Source of the DNA: Streptococcus parasuis
Lineage (GTDB): Bacteria; Bacillota; Bacilli; Lactobacillales; Streptococcaceae
Direction of reading: 5' to 3'
Assembly (NCBI RefSeq): GCF_021654455.1
Contig: NZ_AP024276.1
Location: 1,488,001 to 1,552,000 of the forward strand
Length of the DNA stretch: 64,000 nucleotides
This document shows, one piece after another, positions 18,244 to 26,737 of this stretch. Within the stretch, counting starts at the first letter, position 1. The number at the start of each line of letters is the position of its first letter. The translations under genes were made by a program, and so were the position numbers. The notes below the pieces were generated by a model. The model worked only from the letters and a program-made list of their open reading frames with translations. It did no database searches and had not been told where the DNA came from.

Positions 18244-18938
18244 AACAATTGTTTAATCGTGGGTACAAGTTCTTCCCATTCGGAGATTATGAAATCTGCT
18301 GAAACAGAGCTGGATGGAAGTGGGCGTTTGCGATGATTGAACCAAATTGCCTTCCAGTTCGCAGCTTTTGCGCCCACCACATCATTTTCAAACGAATCTC
18401 CTAGGTAATACACATCTTCTACTGACATTCCCAACCGCTCTTCCATCAAGTGAAAAATAGCGGGGTTGGGTTTGGTTATCCCGATTTGTCCAGAAATAAG
18501 AATGTTTTCCGGTTCAAACCAATCAAATAGGCCCAGCGTACGAATTTTTCTTAACTGATGCCTATAGGGGCCATTTGTAATGATGCCCATTGTAATTCCA
18601 TGTTCTTTACACCATGAAAATATTTCTGGAAAAATCGGACTGAGTTCCAATTGTCCTTGAAAATAATCATAATCAATCTGAATGGTCAAAGCCAGCGCAT
18701 CAGACACCTGATAACCATTGTCCGCCAAGGCTTGTTTCATCCGGTAAATATGGCTATCCTGCAAACTCATTTTACCAGTTGCAGTAGCCTCAAAAACCTC
18801 ATCCGCCCGCTTGCGAAAATCCAGATAAAGCTGGTCCAATCGGTCAGCTGGCACGGACAAATGACGCTCCAAGGCCCGCTGAAAGGGCTGAATTTGATCA
18901 TATAGAGTATCGTCTAGGTCAAAAATTAAGGCTTTCAT
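18234..18938 (-). CDS. HAD superfamily hydrolase (subfamily IA)
   Basis: Predicted phosphatase of about 234 aa. Motif I is DLDDTLYD (nucleophile and acid/base Asp), motif II ITNGP, motif III lysine KPNPAIF and motif IV YLGDSFENDVVGAKAA; the cap is helical, as in YjjG-type nucleotidases. I prefer the ATG at 18938 (MKALIFDLDD), which has AGGTG nine bases upstream; a GTG at 18950 would add four residues and lacks a good ribosome site. It follows the GntR-type gene closely and shares its terminator. The natural substrate cannot be read from sequence. Confidence 0.85.
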   Translation of the reverse strand: MKALIFDLDDTLYDQIQPFQRALERHLSVPADRLDQLYLDFRKRADEVFEATATGKMSLQDSHIYRMKQALADNGYQVSDALALTIQIDYDYFQGQLELSPIFPEIFSWCKEHGITMGIITNGPYRHQLRKIRTLGLFDWFEPENILISGQIGITKPNPAIFHLMEERLGMSVEDVYYLGDSFENDVVGAKAANWKAIWFNHRKRPLPSSSVSADFIISEWEELVPTIKQLLNQ

Positions 18939-18953
18939 CCGCTGCTTCACCTG

Positions 18954-19601
18954 TTATTGTTCAGGATTTTCTGGATGCAAGTCAAATAAATTCTTCATCC
19001 GGGTGTAACTCTCTTCCTCACCGACAAAGTAGACTAAATCATCCTTTTCAAGCGTCTGATAAGGACTAGGGGAAATTAACAATTCATCGTTACGTTCAAT
19101 ACCAACAACGACTGCACCAGTGTGATGCCAAACTCGGATTTCAGTCAATTGTTTCCCAAACAAATCAGAATCCGAGGTCAACTTTAAACCGTAAGGTTCC
19201 AAAGGATACTTTTTCTGCACCCGCTTGGTCTGGTCCAAATAAACAGACACCATTCCCCGCAATTCTTTCAACATGAGCTCCTGCTGGTCCATCTTTTCCA
19301 GAATGCGATCCTTTTGTGACACCAAGGAACTGGTCATTTCGAAATTATCCAAGAAATCATGAGCCTTTTCTTTAGACAGGACAATGGCACCGCTCCCATG
19401 TTTAACCGACACAATGTGCAAATCCGCCAAGATATTCAAGGCTTTTCGAGTCGTTTCAGGCGAAACACCAAACATACTAGCTAAGGTTGAACGAGACTTA
19501 ATCCGCTCTCCAACCTTGTACTCTCCACTGACAATCCGCTGGGCGACACCCACTGCAATTTGCTGATATTTTGATGCTTTTACCATCTTACGATTTGGCA
19601 T
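18954..19601 (-). CDS. GntR-type regulator with C-terminal TrkA_C (RCK_C) domain
   Basis: A 215-aa fusion: GntR winged helix at residues about 8-78 (KVGERIKSRSTLASMFGVSPETTRKAL), a helical linker, and a TrkA_C ligand-binding domain at about 125-205 (GKQLTEIRVWHHTGAVVVGI). TrkA_C modules often bind nucleotides such as cyclic dinucleotides, so this may sense a second messenger; the ligand is unknown here. The ATG at 19601 follows AGGAG with 8-base spacing; the longer GTG start at 19619 would bury that site. A 16-bp palindrome (19635-19650) just upstream is a possible autoregulatory site. Confidence 0.85.
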   Translation of the reverse strand: MPNRKMVKASKYQQIAVGVAQRIVSGEYKVGERIKSRSTLASMFGVSPETTRKALNILADLHIVSVKHGSGAIVLSKEKAHDFLDNFEMTSSLVSQKDRILEKMDQQELMLKELRGMVSVYLDQTKRVQKKYPLEPYGLKLTSDSDLFGKQLTEIRVWHHTGAVVVGIERNDELLISPSPYQTLEKDDLVYFVGEEESYTRMKNLFDLHPENPEQ

Positions 19602-19630
19602 TTTTTGTTCTCCTTTCACAAACTGAAAAG

Positions 19631-19675
19631 GAGCGAGATGATATCATCTCACTGAAATGATTATCTCACTCCTAT
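19631..19675 (-). promoter_or_regulatory. Palindrome and hairpin upstream of GntR gene
   Basis: GAGATGATATCATCTC (19635-19650) is a perfect 16-bp palindrome. It is embedded in a longer hairpin, GGAGTGAGAT...ATCTCGCTCC on the minus strand, followed by TTTT. It could be the terminator of the Gls24 cluster, the operator of the GntR-type protein, or both. Confidence 0.5.
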
Positions 19676-19742
19676 CGACTAGCTGGATAACACATCTTTT
19701 ACCTAGCTAGTTGTCTCTTATCGCACCAAACTGCGAACGTGA

Positions 19743-20234
19743 TTATTGGACACGTGATGATTCAAGTTTGTCTTTTACCAAATCTGTTTGAGTGGTGACG
19801 AAATCACCAGCTTTACTAGCTTGATTACCTATCACCTCACCTGTAGCTTGAGTAGCACTAGCTACACGATCTTGTAAGGTCACAGATTCTGCCTCAAACT
19901 CTTCACGTGTCTTTATATCCACGACTTCAACATTGACTTCAACCACTTCTAAGTGGGTCATTTTCTTCACTTCTGCACCGATAACAGACCTCATTGTTTC
20001 GACGATTTCAGGAATATCTTTTCCATATTCTACCACAATTTTCAAATCCGTTGCAACTTGTTTGCTACCAACTTCGACATTAATGCCATCTCGAACATCT
20101 GAACTGTTGATCAACTTATTTTTAAAATCTGTGAAAAATCCACCGCTAACAGCCAAGAGTCCAGGTACATCTTGCAAAGTGTGACCAATCATCTTTTCAA
20201 TCACTTGATCCGCATACGTCACTGTTCCCTTCAT
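19743..20234 (-). CDS. Asp23/Gls24 family envelope stress protein (copy 2)
   Basis: A 163-aa cytosolic protein with the Asp23 (DUF322) core at residues about 3-108, including SKQVATDLKIVVEYGKDIP and the MTHLEVVEVNVEVVDIKT segment, then a low-complexity tail. Asp23 is tethered to the membrane by AmaP and relieves envelope stress. It is closely related to the Gls24 gene at 20523-21026. The shorter N-terminus begins at MKGTVTYADQVIEKM. Lies last in the cluster, before the GntR-type gene. Confidence 0.9.
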   Translation of the reverse strand: MKGTVTYADQVIEKMIGHTLQDVPGLLAVSGGFFTDFKNKLINSSDVRDGINVEVGSKQVATDLKIVVEYGKDIPEIVETMRSVIGAEVKKMTHLEVVEVNVEVVDIKTREEFEAESVTLQDRVASATQATGEVIGNQASKAGDFVTTQTDLVKDKLESSRVQ

Positions 20235-20302
20235 TTCAGTTGCCTGTGTTTCTATTTGTTTGTGTCATATTTTTTTACTCTACTTTTTTGTCTATTTTAT
20301 CC

Positions 20303-20500
20303 TTATTTTGGATTGTTGATACCGTTCAAGGCACCTTTAACAGCGTCTTTTGCATCTGCTAAAATGGATTCTGCTTTACCTTTTAATTCTTCAACCTTAC
20401 CTTCGGTTTCCAATTCTTTATCACCAGTCACTTTACCAGTCACTTTTTTTGCAGTACCAACCAATTCATCTTTTTTTGCATCAAATTTTTCTTCAGACAT
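20303..20500 (-). CDS. CsbD family stress protein
   Basis: A 65-aa highly charged protein of the CsbD (sigma-B-type general stress) family: [20 protein letters not shown], with the repeated GKVTGD and KGKAESI helices that define it. Function is not known. It has a strong CAAAGGAGGAAAAATG start and lies between the two Gls24-family genes, so it is probably expressed with the envelope stress cluster. Confidence 0.9.
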   Translation of the reverse strand: MSEEKFDAKKDELVGTAKKVTGKVTGDKELETEGKVEELKGKAESILADAKDAVKGALNGINNPK

Positions 20501-20522
20501 TCATTTTTCCTCCTTTGTCTAC

Positions 20523-21026
20523 TTAAATAACACGTGGCTCATTTCTACTTGCAAGATTCTCTACACCTTTTGAAGCTTTGTCAACTTGAGCTGATGTAAA
20601 TCCTGCTGCGGAACTGGCTGCATCAGCAACCTTATCTTGTAAACTGACTGATTCAGCTTCATATTGCTCACGAGTTTTGATATCAACAACTTCTACATTC
20701 ACTTCAACAACTTCCAAGTCTGTCATTGCTTTTACTTCAGACTCAATAATGGCTTTCATTTCCTTATAAATCGTTGGTAAATGTTTTTTATACTCAGCAA
20801 TAATAGCTAGGTCAACCGCAACCTGCTTTTTCCCAACTTCAACATGTACACCTGTTGTTGGCTCGTCGCTATTGACTATTTTATCTTTCAGGTTTGCAAA
20901 GAACCCACCACTAACTGCTAGCAAGCCATCAACTGACTCTAAAGCAAGCCCAATCATTTTCTCAATGACCTTATCAGAATAAGTCAATTCTCCTCTAATT
21001 CCCGAAAATTCTTTCATTTCTGTCAT
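20523..21026 (-). CDS. Asp23/Gls24 family envelope stress protein (copy 1)
   Basis: A 167-aa protein with the full Asp23 domain (residues about 10-118; KKQVAVDLAIIAEYKKHLP and MTDLEVVEVNVEVVDIKT). It shares most of the domain with the copy at 19743-20234, including the tail start TREQYEAESVSLQDKVA, so the pair arose by duplication. GGAGG lies seven bases before the ATG. It follows the DUF2273 and AmaP genes, the usual asp23 order in Firmicutes. Confidence 0.92.
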   Translation of the reverse strand: MTEMKEFSGIRGELTYSDKVIEKMIGLALESVDGLLAVSGGFFANLKDKIVNSDEPTTGVHVEVGKKQVAVDLAIIAEYKKHLPTIYKEMKAIIESEVKAMTDLEVVEVNVEVVDIKTREQYEAESVSLQDKVADAASSAAGFTSAQVDKASKGVENLASRNEPRVI

Positions 21027-21047
21027 TTATATCCTCCAATGCCATGA

Positions 21048-21233
21048 TTACTTCCTTATCAGGTATTCAACAATTCCTGCTTTTTGAACAAAATATCCTA
21101 TAAAAGCTCCCAAACCAACCAATACAAGTACGAGCAAAGTTTTGAAGAAACCAAGTGTTAGAAATAAGATGGCCAAAAGTAATCCTGTACCTGCTCCAAT
21201 GATTGGATACATCCATTGATTATCTTCTTTCAT
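21048..21233 (-). CDS. DUF2273 small membrane protein of the Asp23 cluster
   Basis: A 61-aa protein with two transmembrane helices (about residues 9-29 and 31-50), typical of the DUF2273 protein found between amaP and asp23. Function unknown, presumed part of the envelope stress complex. I start at the ATG at 21233 (MKEDNQWMYP), since GAGGTG just upstream acts as ribosome site; the GTG two codons earlier would be within it. Confidence 0.8.
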   Translation of the reverse strand: MKEDNQWMYPIIGAGTGLLLAILFLTLGFFKTLLVLVLVGLGAFIGYFVQKAGIVEYLIRK

Positions 21234-21241
21234 AGGCACCT

Positions 21242-21817
21242 CTATTCTACTCTTGAAACTAGTCTCTGACTTGAATCTACAATTTCCTTCGCAATCACTG
21301 TAAATTGTAGTGGACGGGGTAGACCAAAAAATGCTTCCAATCCTTCACGAATTTCCTGTTCCAAGTTAGATAATTGTTGCGGTGCTGCTGCCCGAGAATT
21401 CAAACAGCCTGTAACTTTCACCTTTAATTGTTTCCCATAAATCGAAGTCTTAACAACAGGTTCTGTCATCACACCTTGGGCGTCAACTACTGATCTAACA
21501 AAGCCTTCTAAGGCCGTTTTTCTCAATAATAGTTTTCCGCTCCCATCCTCATATAAATTGATTTTTGAATAACGACTTGGCCACAATAAAACGATCAAAC
21601 TAAATGTTATCAAAATAAGAATAAATACAATCGAACCCCAGAAGAGAAATTGTGAGACTACCTGATTTGTTTGCGTATGGAGATGCCATTGAGGTAAAGC
21701 TCGCTCGACCTCCATTGGCATAGTGATAACCTCTGAATAGCGAATGGCTATCAATCCGAGCAGGACAATCAGAGGCAAAGTCACCAGTCCATAAGTCCAT
21801 TTTAATCCTTTATTCAT
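21242..21817 (-). CDS. amaP: Alkaline shock response membrane anchor AmaP
   Basis: A 191-aa protein with two N-terminal transmembrane segments (residues about 7-28 and 55-78) and a cytoplasmic Asp23-like domain (residues about 85-185, with VKVTGCLNSRAAAPQQLS). In Staphylococcus AmaP anchors Asp23 to the membrane. It lies directly upstream of the DUF2273 gene, eight bases apart, and downstream of two GlsB-type genes. Confidence 0.88.
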   Translation of the reverse strand: MNKGLKWTYGLVTLPLIVLLGLIAIRYSEVITMPMEVERALPQWHLHTQTNQVVSQFLFWGSIVFILILITFSLIVLLWPSRYSKINLYEDGSGKLLLRKTALEGFVRSVVDAQGVMTEPVVKTSIYGKQLKVKVTGCLNSRAAAPQQLSNLEQEIREGLEAFFGLPRPLQFTVIAKEIVDSSQRLVSRVE

Positions 21818-21836
21818 AGGTTGCTCTCTTCATAGC

Positions 21837-22082
21837 TTATGCTTTACGACCAAGGAAGAAAGATACGACTGCTACTACGATTACCGCACCTAGAATCGAT
21901 GGGAAGAGTGCCATTCCTGCAAATGATGGACCCCATGATCCAAAAATTGCTTGACCAATGGATGAACCAACCAGTCCTGCTATAATATTGGCAATCCAAC
22001 CCATTGAACCACCTCTATTGGTGATTGCCCCTGCAATTGCACCAATGACTCCACCTACGATAAGTGTCCAAATCAATCCCAT
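21837..22082 (-). CDS. GlsB/YeaQ/YmgE family small membrane protein (copy 2)
   Basis: An 81-aa glycine-rich membrane protein (transglycosylase-associated family), MGLIWTLIVGGVIGAIAGAI at the start, with three hydrophobic helices and the family's GWIANIIAGLVGSSIGQ segment. GlsB accompanies Gls24 in enterococci and responds to bile and envelope stress. It differs from the adjacent copy at 22131-22376 by a single residue (Ile for Val in IANI(I/V)AG), so the duplication is recent or kept uniform by conversion. Confidence 0.9.
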   Translation of the reverse strand: MGLIWTLIVGGVIGAIAGAITNRGGSMGWIANIIAGLVGSSIGQAIFGSWGPSFAGMALFPSILGAVIVVAVVSFFLGRKA

Positions 22083-22130
22083 AATGTATACCTCTTTCTT
22101 ATTTTTCCAATATTAGCTTCTTTCTAATCC

Positions 22131-22376
22131 CTATGCCTTACGACCAAGGAAGAAAGATACAACTGCTACTACGATAACCGCACCTAAAATCGATGGGAAG
22201 AGTGCCATTCCTGCAAAAGATGGTCCCCATGATCCAAAAATTGCTTGACCAATGGATGAACCAACCAGTCCTGCTACAATATTGGCAATCCAACCCATTG
22301 AACCACCTCTATTGGTGATTGCTCCTGCAATTGCACCAATGACTCCACCTACGATAAGTGTCCAAATCAATCCCAT
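22131..22376 (-). CDS. GlsB/YeaQ/YmgE family small membrane protein (copy 1)
   Basis: First gene of the stress cluster, 81 aa, nearly identical to the copy downstream. The ATG at 22376 follows AAAGGAG; an in-frame extension to 22442 would run into the untranslated leader and is not needed. It lies about 70 bp from the predicted promoter at 22447-22475. Confidence 0.9.
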   Translation of the reverse strand: MGLIWTLIVGGVIGAIAGAITNRGGSMGWIANIVAGLVGSSIGQAIFGSWGPSFAGMALFPSILGAVIVVAVVSFFLGRKA

Positions 22377-22446
22377 AATGTATTCTCCTTTAATTAAAAA
22401 TAGTAGAAAAACCAATTTATCACTTCTAAGAGTAACCAACACTTGT

Positions 22447-22475
22447 TTTATAGTTCAAGTAGCTTTATAATTCAA
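22447..22475 (-). promoter_or_regulatory. Promoter of the Gls24/GlsB cluster
   Basis: On the minus strand -35 TTGAAT (22470-22475), 17-nt spacer, -10 TATAAA (22447-22452). No cre or other operator was recognised. Confidence 0.6.
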
Positions 22476-22749
22476 AGTGACAACTTTTGTTTAACTTTAT
22501 GTTGTTAGTTTATCATTTAAGTTGGAACTATGCAAGTTTTCTGCCTACTATTTTAATATTTTTTTACAAAAACAGTATAAAACCCTTGTTTTAAAAGCCT
22601 TTTTCCATATAATTTTTTTCATTAAGCAATGTAATTTTATCGGATTGTCTAATAATTCAAATCATAATATTGATAAAAAATTATTAAACCATTTATCATT
22701 CCAATCTGTTTTTCATTTTAGGTTGTCACTTTTATAAAAAAATGATTCA
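22476..22749. other. AT-rich gene-free spacer
   Basis: About 270 bp between the Gls24 cluster promoter and the ABC exporter terminator. A 71-codon plus-strand frame here (22522-22737) has no ribosome site or family features. I see no RNA gene or further repeat. Confidence 0.5.
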
Positions 22750-22781
22750 AAAAAAATCCAGTTGTTCCGAACTGGATTTCA
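22750..22781 (-). terminator. Terminator downstream of the ABC exporter genes
   Basis: 10-bp perfect stem AAATCCAGTT/AACTGGATTT (22754-22763, 22770-22779) followed on the minus strand by a run of T. It lies about 140 bp beyond the last ABC gene. Confidence 0.75.
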
Positions 22782-22919
22782 TAATGTAGACACACTTTGA
22801 TATTTCGAGTTGTATGACAATTCTTTCATAGTTGAATGAATAAACATATTTGGGTTACCGATAAGAATCTAAATGTCCCCCTCGACTGGTTGTCTTTGCC
22901 AACTAAAGATTTTTAGTCC

Positions 22920-24659
22920 TTACACCCTTGCTTGAATCTCATGCATTTGAGCATAGGTACCACCAAACGCAATCAAATCTTCGTGTTTGCCATGCTCAAT
23001 GATTCGACCTTGATCCAAGACAAGGATTTGATCTGCATTTTGAATGGTAGAGAGTCGGTGCGCAATGATAAAGGTTGTTCGGCCTTCTTTCACCACTTCC
23101 ATGGCATGTTGGATAATTTCTTCTGTCTCCGTATCAATATGAGAAGTTGCTTCATCTAATATCAGAATTTTAGGATCAGAGTAGAGTGTCCGAGCAAAGG
23201 CAATCAGCTGGCGCTCTCCACTTGAAAAGGCCGCTCCCTTCTCAACTACAGGTTCATCAATCCCTTTCTCTAAACGAGATAGCATCGGCCCTGCTCCAAC
23301 TTTTTCCAAGGCTTGCAAAATTCGTTTTTTGTCTGCTGTTTCCTCATTCATGGAAACATTACTTGCAATGGTTCCTGTAAAGAGATAGGGATCTTGTAAA
23401 ACAATCCCCATGTGACTACGCAGGCTTTCACGAGAATAGTCACGAATATTTTTTCCATCAATCAATACGCGACCCGCCTGTGGATCATAGAAACGATAGA
23501 GGAGGTTCATAATCGATGACTTTCCAGAACCCGTATGTCCCACCAAAGCAACTGTTTCACCTTTTTCAGCCCGAATGGAAATATCTCTCAAAACTGGTTT
23601 ATTTTCTTCATAACTAAAATTCACATTTTCAAACACGACTTGACCTTGATCTACTTCCAAATCATGCTCGCTATCAGGTTCCGCCTCTTCTTCTAAAAGA
23701 GCCATTAAACGCTTACCAGTTTCAAAAGAACGAAGCATATTTGGAAATTGCTGAACCAAGGCACCTAATGCGATGAAGACGCCCTCAATATAGTTTACAT
23801 AAACAAAGAGTCTCCCGGCTGTAACTCCAGGATGGCCCTTGAGAAATTGATAACCAACTACTGTCAAAATCCCTGTAATCACTAAATTTTGTAAGAAGCC
23901 ACTCAAATTCCAAGTTGCAAGAGACTGAGCCCATATCATCTTGTTGTCTGCACGACGCATCTTGTCAGCAGTCGCTTCAAACTCTTGCATACTTCTTTCT
24001 TCTTGTCCAAAGAGTTGAATCAAACTAGCACCGTTCATGGTTTCATTTACCTGAGTATTCACATCACTCCTGGCATCATAGAAGTCCTTCATGGGCTTGT
24101 CAGTCATTTTTTTATAAGCAAATTGAATCCCAATATATAGAGGAATCAGCAGCAACATCAGCCAGCCCAAACTACGATTCATGTAGAAAAGAACAGCATA
24201 TGTAAATACCAGTCGAACGATATTGTTAAAGGCATAAACTAAGGTACCATAAAATTGAGTTCGCAGTGTCTCAGTATCATTGACAATTCTAGTTGCAATC
24301 TTCCCTGCTGGTTTATCATCAAAATATGAAATAGGCAACCGCTGCATCACATCATAGGCTTGATTTCTCAGATTCTCTGCAATCCGATTGGCACAATGCA
24401 TGAGCAAGCGCATGGACAGGTAAAAACCAATGGCTCCTAGGACTGTCATCCCCATATATTGAGCTGACTGAGTCAAAAAAACAGTTTCATTAAATGGAAA
24501 ACCCTTGCTCAAATCTGTAATCGGCCCATCGATAGCCTGCTGAATCAACAGAGGAGCCAATCGAACCAGGGTTGAAGCTAGTAAATAGAAAGCTACTGCT
24601 ACAATAAATAGCCATTTGACGCGTTTGATTTGTTTTAATAAAAATCCTAAAATAGTCAT
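22920..24659 (-). CDS. Heterodimeric ABC multidrug exporter, subunit with canonical Walker B
   Basis: A 579-aa half-transporter: six transmembrane helices (about residues 15-310) fused to an ATPase domain. Walker A is GHTGSGKS and Walker B ILILDEATSHID has the catalytic Glu, but the signature reads FSSGERQ instead of LSGGQ. Paired with the upstream gene, whose Walker B ends in Asp, it forms one consensus and one degenerate ATP site, the hallmark of heterodimeric exporters such as LmrCD, BmrCD and PatAB. The genes overlap by one base (TAATG). Drug export is inferred from the family; a leader attenuator supports induction by ribosome-targeting compounds. Confidence 0.88.
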   Translation of the reverse strand: MTILGFLLKQIKRVKWLFIVAVAFYLLASTLVRLAPLLIQQAIDGPITDLSKGFPFNETVFLTQSAQYMGMTVLGAIGFYLSMRLLMHCANRIAENLRNQAYDVMQRLPISYFDDKPAGKIATRIVNDTETLRTQFYGTLVYAFNNIVRLVFTYAVLFYMNRSLGWLMLLLIPLYIGIQFAYKKMTDKPMKDFYDARSDVNTQVNETMNGASLIQLFGQEERSMQEFEATADKMRRADNKMIWAQSLATWNLSGFLQNLVITGILTVVGYQFLKGHPGVTAGRLFVYVNYIEGVFIALGALVQQFPNMLRSFETGKRLMALLEEEAEPDSEHDLEVDQGQVVFENVNFSYEENKPVLRDISIRAEKGETVALVGHTGSGKSSIMNLLYRFYDPQAGRVLIDGKNIRDYSRESLRSHMGIVLQDPYLFTGTIASNVSMNEETADKKRILQALEKVGAGPMLSRLEKGIDEPVVEKGAAFSSGERQLIAFARTLYSDPKILILDEATSHIDTETEEIIQHAMEVVKEGRTTFIIAHRLSTIQNADQILVLDQGRIIEHGKHEDLIAFGGTYAQMHEIQARV

Positions 24660-26386
24660 TACTCTCCTCCTTCCTGGCTTTGTTGTCGCTGGTATTGTTC
24701 ATAATACCAACCTTTTTGGGCAAGCAAATCAGCGGGACGCCCTTCTTCAACGATACGGCCCTCATCCAGAACCAACACCCAATCAGCATGGTTGACAGCA
24801 GATAGACGATGGGTCACGATGACATTAGTTTTGCCTGCACGTTCTTTTTGAATATTTTGGATAATCTGGCGTTCTGTCCGAGCATCCACTGCCGACAAAG
24901 AATCATCTAGGATTAGCAAATCTGGTTTCCGTAAGAATGCACGCGCAATAGAAATCCGTTGCTTTTGACCACCCGAAATAGATACCCCACGCTCACCTAT
25001 CATGGTGTTTAGACCATCACTCATCCGTTTTAAATCTTGATCAAATGCAGCCGTAACAATGGCTTGTTCAATCTCTTCAGAACTACTATCTACTTTGCCG
25101 AGCGCAATATTTTCTCCGACTGATTTAGAAAAGAGAATGTGTTCTTGCGGGACATAACCAATTTTTTCTTCAAGGCTAGCACGTTTATAGTCCAATACTG
25201 TTTGATCATTAATGGTGAAATCACCCTGACCAACAGGATATTGACGCAGGAATTGGCGGACTAAGGTCGTCTTTCCAGAACCTGTTTTTCCGACGATTCC
25301 AACGGTCTGTCCAGCTAGTAGGGTCCAATTAATGTCCTGAAGGCTGGCTCTTTCCGACTGTGGATATTGGAAGCTGTAATCCTTGAAAGCAATACTCGCC
25401 AGCTCTCCTATTTCCTTAGACCCATCCACCTCCAAATCATCACCTGTCTCTATTAGCTCTTGCAATTTTTCGAAAGACGTCTTGCCAGTTTGATAAACAA
25501 GGATAAAATCTGCCAGTGTCCAGAAGGGCTCTAAGAGCGAACTGACATAGAGTTGCAGTGCAATGACTTGTCCGAGTGTTAATTGACCTGTCTTCACGGC
25601 CTGTGCTCCCATTACAAGTACTAGAATCGTAGATAAACCTAAACAGACAGTCGCTAGAGGATTATATAAAGATTGAAGTGAGGTGATACGATCACCACCT
25701 TGTGCTAATTGTTTGGTGCGTGCTTGGAATTGAGCTTTTTGAGTCGCTTTCTTACTATAAGCCCTCGTCACTCGAATCCCTTCAATGACTTCCAAAACTT
25801 CATTATTGAGTTGAGCTACAGCGTCCCTATTCGCGTCAATCGCCTTATCTTGTTTTCTTCCGATAAAAAATATACAAAGCGTCATGAACAGCATCGGAAG
25901 CAAAGCAACCGTAGAAATCTTCCAGTCAATGAAGAACATGGTTGGAATGATAAAAGCTAGCATGCCACCTGCATAGACGACAATCATGAGACCGTAACCG
26001 ACCATCTCCATCAAGCCATCCACATCCGTTGAAAAACGGGTCATTACATCTCCTGAGCGAAATTTCTCATAGAATGGTGTTCGCATAGTGACCAACTTTT
26101 TGAATGCCCGTTGTTGCATATCAAACTTGAAGTTAACGGAAGCCTGAAATAGTTTAAGGTGCCAAATAAATGCCATAGCATAGTTCAGCAAGGTCACGAG
26201 CAACAAGAGCGTCATATCCTGAACTAAAATTGCTTGCGTTAATTCATTTTTGGTCAGTATATCAACCATCCGTTGAATCATTTGCGTCGGTACCAAAAGC
26301 GTGGCATCATAAATAATCAAGGTCACGGCAACCAATAAATAGAGCCACTTATGACGCTTGATATAATCAAAAATTAATCGAAACAT
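24659..26386 (-). CDS. Heterodimeric ABC multidrug exporter, subunit with degenerate Walker B
   Basis: A 575-aa half-transporter starting MFRLIFDYIKRHKWLYLLVA, with six helices and an ATPase domain. Walker A is GKTGSGKTT and the signature ISGGQKQR is canonical, but Walker B reads LLILDDSLSAVD, with Asp in place of the catalytic Glu. It is translated first, with AAAGGAG ahead of the ATG. Its roughly 350-nt leader contains two short open frames and a terminator. Related S. suis (SatAB) and pneumococcal (PatAB) pumps export fluoroquinolones; whether this is that pair I cannot say. Confidence 0.88.
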   Translation of the reverse strand: MFRLIFDYIKRHKWLYLLVAVTLIIYDATLLVPTQMIQRMVDILTKNELTQAILVQDMTLLLLVTLLNYAMAFIWHLKLFQASVNFKFDMQQRAFKKLVTMRTPFYEKFRSGDVMTRFSTDVDGLMEMVGYGLMIVVYAGGMLAFIIPTMFFIDWKISTVALLPMLFMTLCIFFIGRKQDKAIDANRDAVAQLNNEVLEVIEGIRVTRAYSKKATQKAQFQARTKQLAQGGDRITSLQSLYNPLATVCLGLSTILVLVMGAQAVKTGQLTLGQVIALQLYVSSLLEPFWTLADFILVYQTGKTSFEKLQELIETGDDLEVDGSKEIGELASIAFKDYSFQYPQSERASLQDINWTLLAGQTVGIVGKTGSGKTTLVRQFLRQYPVGQGDFTINDQTVLDYKRASLEEKIGYVPQEHILFSKSVGENIALGKVDSSSEEIEQAIVTAAFDQDLKRMSDGLNTMIGERGVSISGGQKQRISIARAFLRKPDLLILDDSLSAVDARTERQIIQNIQKERAGKTNVIVTHRLSAVNHADWVLVLDEGRIVEEGRPADLLAQKGWYYEQYQRQQSQEGGE

Positions 26387-26461
26387 ATATCTCCTTTACA
26401 AATCTCCAGCCTGTCATTTGTCACCACATCAAGGGATGGTAAACGAACAGACTTCACCTTT

Positions 26462-26491
26462 CTAAGCGCACAAAAAAGCCCAGGGAAGCAT
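26462..26491 (-). CDS. Second leader peptide (9 aa) within the attenuator hairpin
   Basis: ATG at 26491, peptide MLPWAFLCA, stop TAG at 26462-26464. A strong AGGAGGAG lies four bases upstream. The reading frame covers the 3' half of the terminator hairpin, so ribosomes on it would affect folding. Too short for homology support; called from the ribosome site and its position. Confidence 0.5.
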   Translation of the reverse strand: MLPWAFLCA

Positions 26492-26509
26492 TTTACTCCT
26501 CCTAGGCTT
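26472..26509 (-). terminator. Leader terminator (attenuator) of the ABC exporter operon
   Basis: Minus-strand stem AGCCTAGG...CCTGGGCT followed by TTTTTT, ending 86 bp before the first exporter gene and downstream of the promoter. A terminator inside a 5' leader indicates regulated read-through. Confidence 0.75.
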
Positions 26510-26631
26510 GCTTTAGTCCACAAAAATAGACCCGTTGTTTTTCAAAAATCACTCAATAAGTCCATAAACCTATCTAGCTGAACCACCGTTCAACCTCTAC
26601 TCTTCATTGAGACCACACTCATGAATGATTT

Positions 26632-26706
26632 CTAAAATCTGTTTTCCCGCTTAGAAAGGAGTATATGATAAAAAATAGCTTGTTTGACGACAAGGTTCTT
26701 GTTCAT
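26632..26706 (-). CDS. First leader peptide (24 aa) of the ABC exporter operon
   Basis: ATG at 26706 preceded at 8 bases by AAGGAG (26715-26720), shortly after the promoter. The peptide begins MNKNLVVKQ and ends SKRENRF. Codons 15-18 contain TACTCCTTTC, an exact 10-base complement of the ribosome-binding region GAAAGGAGTA, so its own translation start can be sequestered. Layout resembles the BmrB leader ahead of bmrCD in Bacillus subtilis, in which ribosome stalling lets transcription continue. Function is inferred. Confidence 0.6.
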   Translation of the reverse strand: MNKNLVVKQAIFYHILLSKRENRF

Positions 26707-26737
26707 TTGTTTTACTCCTTTCAGCTTTCTATCCACT

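Noticed and set aside
22522..22737. Plus-strand 71-codon frame in the AT-rich spacer
   Set aside because: No ribosome site, skewed composition (Phe, Leu, Asn, Lys) as expected for random AT-rich DNA.
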